Part shown: piece after piece, positions 8,071 through 10,693 of the stretch
Layout of the letters: each line of letters begins with the position of its first letter
Numbering within the stretch: position 1 is the stretch's first letter
Assembly (NCBI GenBank): GCA_026770595.1
Contig: MU634705.1
Coordinates: 1-10,693 of the forward strand
Reading direction: 5' to 3'
DNA length: 10,693 nucleotides
Source of the DNA: Ochromonadaceae sp. CCMP2298
Taxonomy: Eukaryota; Sar; Synurophyceae; Ochromonadales; Ochromonadaceae
Translations under genes and position numbers: made by a program
Notes under the pieces: model-generated
What the model saw: only the letters and a program-made list of their open reading frames with translations
Databases searched by the model: none
What the model was told of the DNA's origin: nothing

Positions 8071-8400
8071 CACGGGCGTTGGACGGGTGATATTTTTTGT
8101 CAGATTTTTGTTAACTTTTAACCTCCTATCACAAAATTGGTTAGTTTTACCTTACGGATTACCCCTGGGGTAGGAAAATAAAAATGTTACCCGCCGCCTA
8201 CTCAGTTGTCATTTTGCTTCAAAAAAAACTCTTTGGTTGGGTTCGAACCTTTGACTCCGGATGGTGTTCAGCCGATCTCGATCACCCCTGGTCCGAAGAG
8301 CCAGGCTCTCCGACGAGTTGAGCTTCAATCTCGATCGCCTTTCCGCGTGCGAACGGCCAGGATCACTCTCGGGTCCTTTCCCGCGGGAGTTTACTGATCG
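8071..8400 (-). repeat. Right copy of the long inverted repeat (candidate TIR)
   Basis: Inverted partner of 46-377, starting with CACGGGCGTT and ending TTTACTGATCG. The 17-codon tail found at the end of the left transposase gene (HGRWTGDVFCQIFVNF and stop) is present here too as HGRWTGDIFCQIFVNF, preceded at once by a stop codon, so it is not attached to any gene on this side. A GGTTCGAACC stretch near 8240 looks like a Pol III B box, but there is no A box upstream, and the left copy has a base change there. Confidence 0.9.
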
Positions 8401-8732
8401 TGTCATCGAGTCTACCATTCAGTAGATCGATCCACAAGGCTCTCTCAGTGCCGACCACACAACGGTGATTCTAATCACCCCCCAGAGAAACCCAGGGAAA
8501 AGCAACTTGTCAGACCAAACTAAAGTGGGATCTTTTATCGGAATTAACTAGGTTAATCGACAATAGAGTGTGTGCGCAAAACCACAAATCGGTCTCAGAA
8601 ATTTGGTCCCAGCGAGATGAATTCTGGTCTCACATTCGGTTGACCTTCGTGGTGTGCGCAGTTCTGAGCTCTCGTGGTTTGAAATATAAAGTGAGTGATC
8701 GCTTCTCTTTGCTTGTTCTCTCATTACTTTCA
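8401..8732. other. Gene-free stretch outside the right inverted repeat
   Basis: No supportable gene. There is a short perfect hairpin GGTGATT-CT-AATCACC at 8464-8479, and three GGTCTCA/GGTCCCA words at about 8590-8640. This would be the flank into which the right inverted repeat is set. Confidence 0.45.
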
Positions 8733-9743
8733 TCACTTGATCGCTACAATGTCTAACATGATGAACGAGGGTGAACACCCTCCTGCGCCTTTCTCATTCT
8801 CTGCAACAGCACCGGGTCCAGCAGATTGCAGCCCGTGGTGCAGGTATTGTGTATACTGCCTGGCCGTCACTTCATAGCCTAAAAGGTGTTCCATATCTGC
8901 TCTCCCTACCCCTGCTGCCCCTACGATAGATCCCAGCTGTACCATGAGTGCATTATCTTTCCGGTGCCATGCGCGTGTGTATGCCATGCGTAACTGTTGA
9001 ACGATGCCATCTGTCGAATAATTCGTAAGGCTTCTGATTGAGTCGAGCAGCTGCGCAGTCGTCGACAGTCGGGGAAACATGGAGCTTACCAGTGCAAGCA
9101 TGGTAGACTTGGCCGCGGTCCGCCGCGTCTTTCCCATCTCCCTTATAGACTGCTTGAACTGGGTCGGGCCGCACTGCGTTGAGGCGTCAACGTAGCTGGC
9201 ACCACCACTACCAGCACCACCGCTGCCGATATCGCCGCTGCTGATATCACCCATGCTGGTATCACCAATGCTGGTATCACCTTCCCTACTCGTCTTTCCT
9301 GATTTTGTCCGCTTCGGATCCGGCGAGGTCATCCCGTCACTGCCCAGCGAGAGCATCGAGGATTCCAAGTCAGCGTCGGTGTGCACGCCGAAGTTGGCGA
9401 AGGCTGCGGGGTCGGTGGACGGCTGCAAGGCTCTGACCGGCCGCTCGTGCCTCTTCGTGCCCTGAAGCACTACCTCCACCTCCACCTCCACCTCCTTCTC
9501 CTCTACTTCCTCCTCCGCTGTATATAATGCCTCTGCTGCCTCTATTGCCTCTGCTGCCACTGGTGCTTGTGCTGCCACTGGTGGTGGTACTGCTAGTGCT
9601 GCTTGAGCTGCATTCTTTTGCAGCGACCGTCGATATCGCGCCTGCTCTGCCTTCATACTATTTTTCGAAGCTCTCGAGACCATTGTCAAATGGTTGCTGT
9701 GGGTGCTCAGCACCCCACCAGGCAGCCCTACATGGTCCGCCAT
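8733..9743 (-). CDS. Hypothetical protein, probable truncated transposon gene
   Basis: From the ATG at 9743 the product is 336 aa. Upstream the frame stays open to 9974, and a strong acceptor (TTTTTGTTTTCTAG then GCCGG, exon start 9825) suggests that an earlier exon lies further upstream. Order: alanine-rich segment (46-72), glutamate/valine run (78-92) encoded by CCTCCA repeats, basic PDPKRTKSGK (141-150) that could be a nuclear signal, a pentapeptide repeat of GDTSI type (155-183), and a helical C-terminal block (about 197-312) with TRRTAAKSTMLALVSSMFPRL, QQLRMAYTRAWHRKDNALMV and EHLLGYEVTARQYTQ, ending HGLQSAGPG. Spacing of these blocks resembles a domain found ahead of the catalytic part of some eukaryotic transposases; this is memory of a pattern, not a match. 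No catalytic domain follows, so the gene looks truncated near 8733. Confidence 0.5.
   Translation of the reverse strand: MADHVGLPGGVLSTHSNHLTMVSRASKNSMKAEQARYRRSLQKNAAQAALAVPPPVAAQAPVAAEAIEAAEALYTAEEEVEEKEVEVEVEVVLQGTKRHERPVRALQPSTDPAAFANFGVHTDADLESSMLSLGSDGMTSPDPKRTKSGKTSREGDTSIGDTSMGDISSGDIGSGGAGSGGASYVDASTQCGPTQFKQSIREMGKTRRTAAKSTMLALVSSMFPRLSTTAQLLDSIRSLTNYSTDGIVQQLRMAYTRAWHRKDNALMVQLGSIVGAAGVGRADMEHLLGYEVTARQYTQYLHHGLQSAGPGAVAENEKGAGGCSPSFIMLDIVAIK
9198..9282 (-). repeat. 15-bp tandem repeat encoding a pentapeptide repeat
   Basis: Six in-frame 15-bp units within the 8733-9743 gene encode GDTSI, GDTSM, GDISS, GDIGS, GGAGS and GGASY. Units decay towards the downstream end of the array. 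This is likely a flexible linker. Confidence 0.75.
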
Positions 9744-9974
9744 AGTCAGATTGGACTCTGTCGCCTTTTTGATCTCACCGTGCTCAGCCGGCTCGGCATC
9801 GCCTGCCAATCGGAGTGAGGCCGGCCTAGAAAACAAAAATGTTGACAGAGAATTGCTCTTTATTCTTGGTTGGCATGCCTTGCACGGAAGTTCGTGGATG
9901 CCGAATATGCCTCCCGGGAAGAGAAGACGCAGAAGTGAGGAAAGCGGTTTGGTCCGAAGCGAAAGACGACACAC

Positions 9975-10326
9975 AATAGGAAACTGGGACTCTTAATCGA
10001 CAATATTCACCGGTGTAGTGATAAACGGAGTAGATTGTGATTATATTACCGAAACAAGGGCAGATGGACAGCTGGAGACCAGTGGATGGATCCAGCCCCC
10101 AAGGGTGCCCCACAGTACATACTAGACGTGCGTTACATCACTACACCACCCACCCCTCACTAAAACCCCCCTATATTCCAGGTCAGAATTAAAATCTACC
10201 TAACCCTTTCCCCCACCGGAACAACTACAGAACATTATTGTAGAGGACGTAGGGAAAAAGTAAAAGAATGAAATCCAAATCACTCTTCCTGCTGCTGCCC
10301 GCCCTCAGTCTCCTGGCAGTGCTCTC
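9975..10326. other. Gene-free stretch before the terminal tandem array
   Basis: No supportable ORF or RNA gene. It includes a pyrimidine-rich run ending TATATTCCAG at about 10182, which could be a plus-strand splice acceptor, but no coding sequence follows. Positions 10290-10326 look like a degenerate lead-in to the tandem array. Confidence 0.45.
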
Positions 10327-10693
10327 CAGCAGGACTTTTTCTCCGGAATCGCCGGGTTCGCGTGCCATAGCACGGCCTACCTCCAGCAGGGCTTGTCTCT
10401 CGTCGGGTATGCCCCAGTGAGGTACGTGCGTGAGCACGGCCTGCGTACAGCAGGGCTTGTCTCCTCGCATCCGCTGCGAGGGTACGTGCATATGCACGGC
10501 CTGCGTGCAGCAGGACTTTTTCTCCGGAATTGCCGGGTTCGCGTGCCAAAGCACGGCCTACCTCCAGCAGAGCTTGTCTCTCGTCGGGTATGCCCCAGTG
10601 AGGTACGTGCGTGAGCACGGCCTGCGTACAGCAGGGCTTCTCTTCCTGCCAGAGCAGGAGTACGCGCGTCCTGAGCGCGGCCTGCGTACAGCA
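10327..10693. repeat. Higher-order tandem repeat with conserved hairpins
   Basis: Monomers starting CAGCAGG begin at 10327, 10384, 10448, 10508, 10565 (CAGCAGA), 10629 and 10689, with lengths 57, 64, 60, 57, 64 and 60. Monomers 1/4 and 2/5 are near-identical, so the array is a 181-bp higher-order unit repeated twice and cut by the window end. Each monomer has a first hairpin of variable sequence (CCTCGCA/TGCGAGG in monomer 3, TCCTGC/GCAGGA in monomer 6) and a second of form CGTGC/GCACG, which becomes CGCGC/GCGCG in monomer 6. Monomer and unit lengths are not all multiples of three, so the open frames across it are not one protein repeat. Confidence 0.85.

Larger units (their letters stand above)
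46..8400. mobile_element. Candidate 8.35-kb TIR transposon enclosing a transposase gene and RRP45
   Basis: The two long inverted repeats bracket a pogo-like transposase next to the left repeat, the complete exosome gene RRP45, and a repeat-rich right part. Supporting one element: the transposase reads into the left repeat; no second inverted mate lies between the transposase and RRP45; and the two copies are nearly identical. Against: no target-site duplication is visible, pogo/Tc1 elements usually have much shorter ends and a TA duplication, and two inverted insertions of one family flanking a resident gene would look the same. A TA does sit 7 nt inside each outer end (53-54 and 8392-8393). 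The boundaries of the repeats are certain; that the whole block is a single mobile unit is inference. Confidence 0.4.

Noticed and set aside
8236-8250. GGTTCGAACC, resembling a tRNA T-arm or Pol III B box
   Set aside because: No A box or cloverleaf can be built around it, and the left repeat copy has GGTTCAAACC at the same place.
46-8400. LTR retrotransposon
   Set aside because: The long repeats are inverted, not direct, and no reverse transcriptase, integrase or gag-like sequence is seen.
10225-10618. Minus-strand frames over the tandem array with AGRA/ALL repeats
   Set aside because: The monomers are 57, 64 and 60 bp and the unit is 181 bp, so the frame shifts from unit to unit; the repeat-like peptide is a by-product of the array.
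10327-10693. CRISPR array
   Set aside because: Whole monomers are homologous with no unique spacers between constant repeats, and the setting is eukaryotic.

Overview
The window reads as nuclear DNA of a microbial eukaryote. Its two confident genes are split by GT-AG introns of 80 to 206 nt, one of them encodes a subunit of the RNA exosome, and much of the rest is transposon-derived and repetitive. There are no bacterial features such as operons or Shine-Dalgarno-spaced starts. I cannot fix the lineage: an alga, oomycete-like protist or early-branching fungus all fit, and the pogo-like transposase resembles those common in such groups.

Layout. Positions 46-377 and 8071-8400 are near-identical inverted copies of a 332-bp repeat; by eye they differ by four substitutions and one 2-nt indel. 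Between them lie three things. (1) A two-exon minus-strand gene (2857-327) for a pogo/Tc1-type DDE transposase, whose last 16 codons and stop lie inside the left repeat. (2) A divergently transcribed four-exon plus-strand gene (3318-5182) for the exosome subunit RRP45/EXOSC9, apparently intact. (3) A repeat-rich stretch (5649-7703) with a 13-bp terminal-inverted-repeat pair, an internal 387-bp-arm palindrome, a 44-bp direct repeat and a second copy of the palindrome's spacer. No inverted mate of the left repeat lies between the transposase and RRP45; the only mate is beyond RRP45. The 8.35-kb block may therefore be one transposon carrying an exosome gene, or two inverted insertions around a resident gene. 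The sequence alone does not decide.

Right of 8400 is a minus-strand ORF (9743-8733, possibly starting as an exon at 9825) with low-complexity and pentapeptide-repeat regions and a C-terminal helical block resembling accessory domains of eukaryotic DNA transposases. It is probably a truncated mobile-element gene. The window ends in a tandem array (10327-10693) of 57/64/60-bp monomers arranged as a 181-bp higher-order repeat. Each monomer keeps two potential hairpins even where the bases differ, which suggests selection on structure rather than on a protein.

How the parts relate: RRP45 is the only recognisable host function (3'-end RNA processing and decay). The others are mobile-element functions or their debris.
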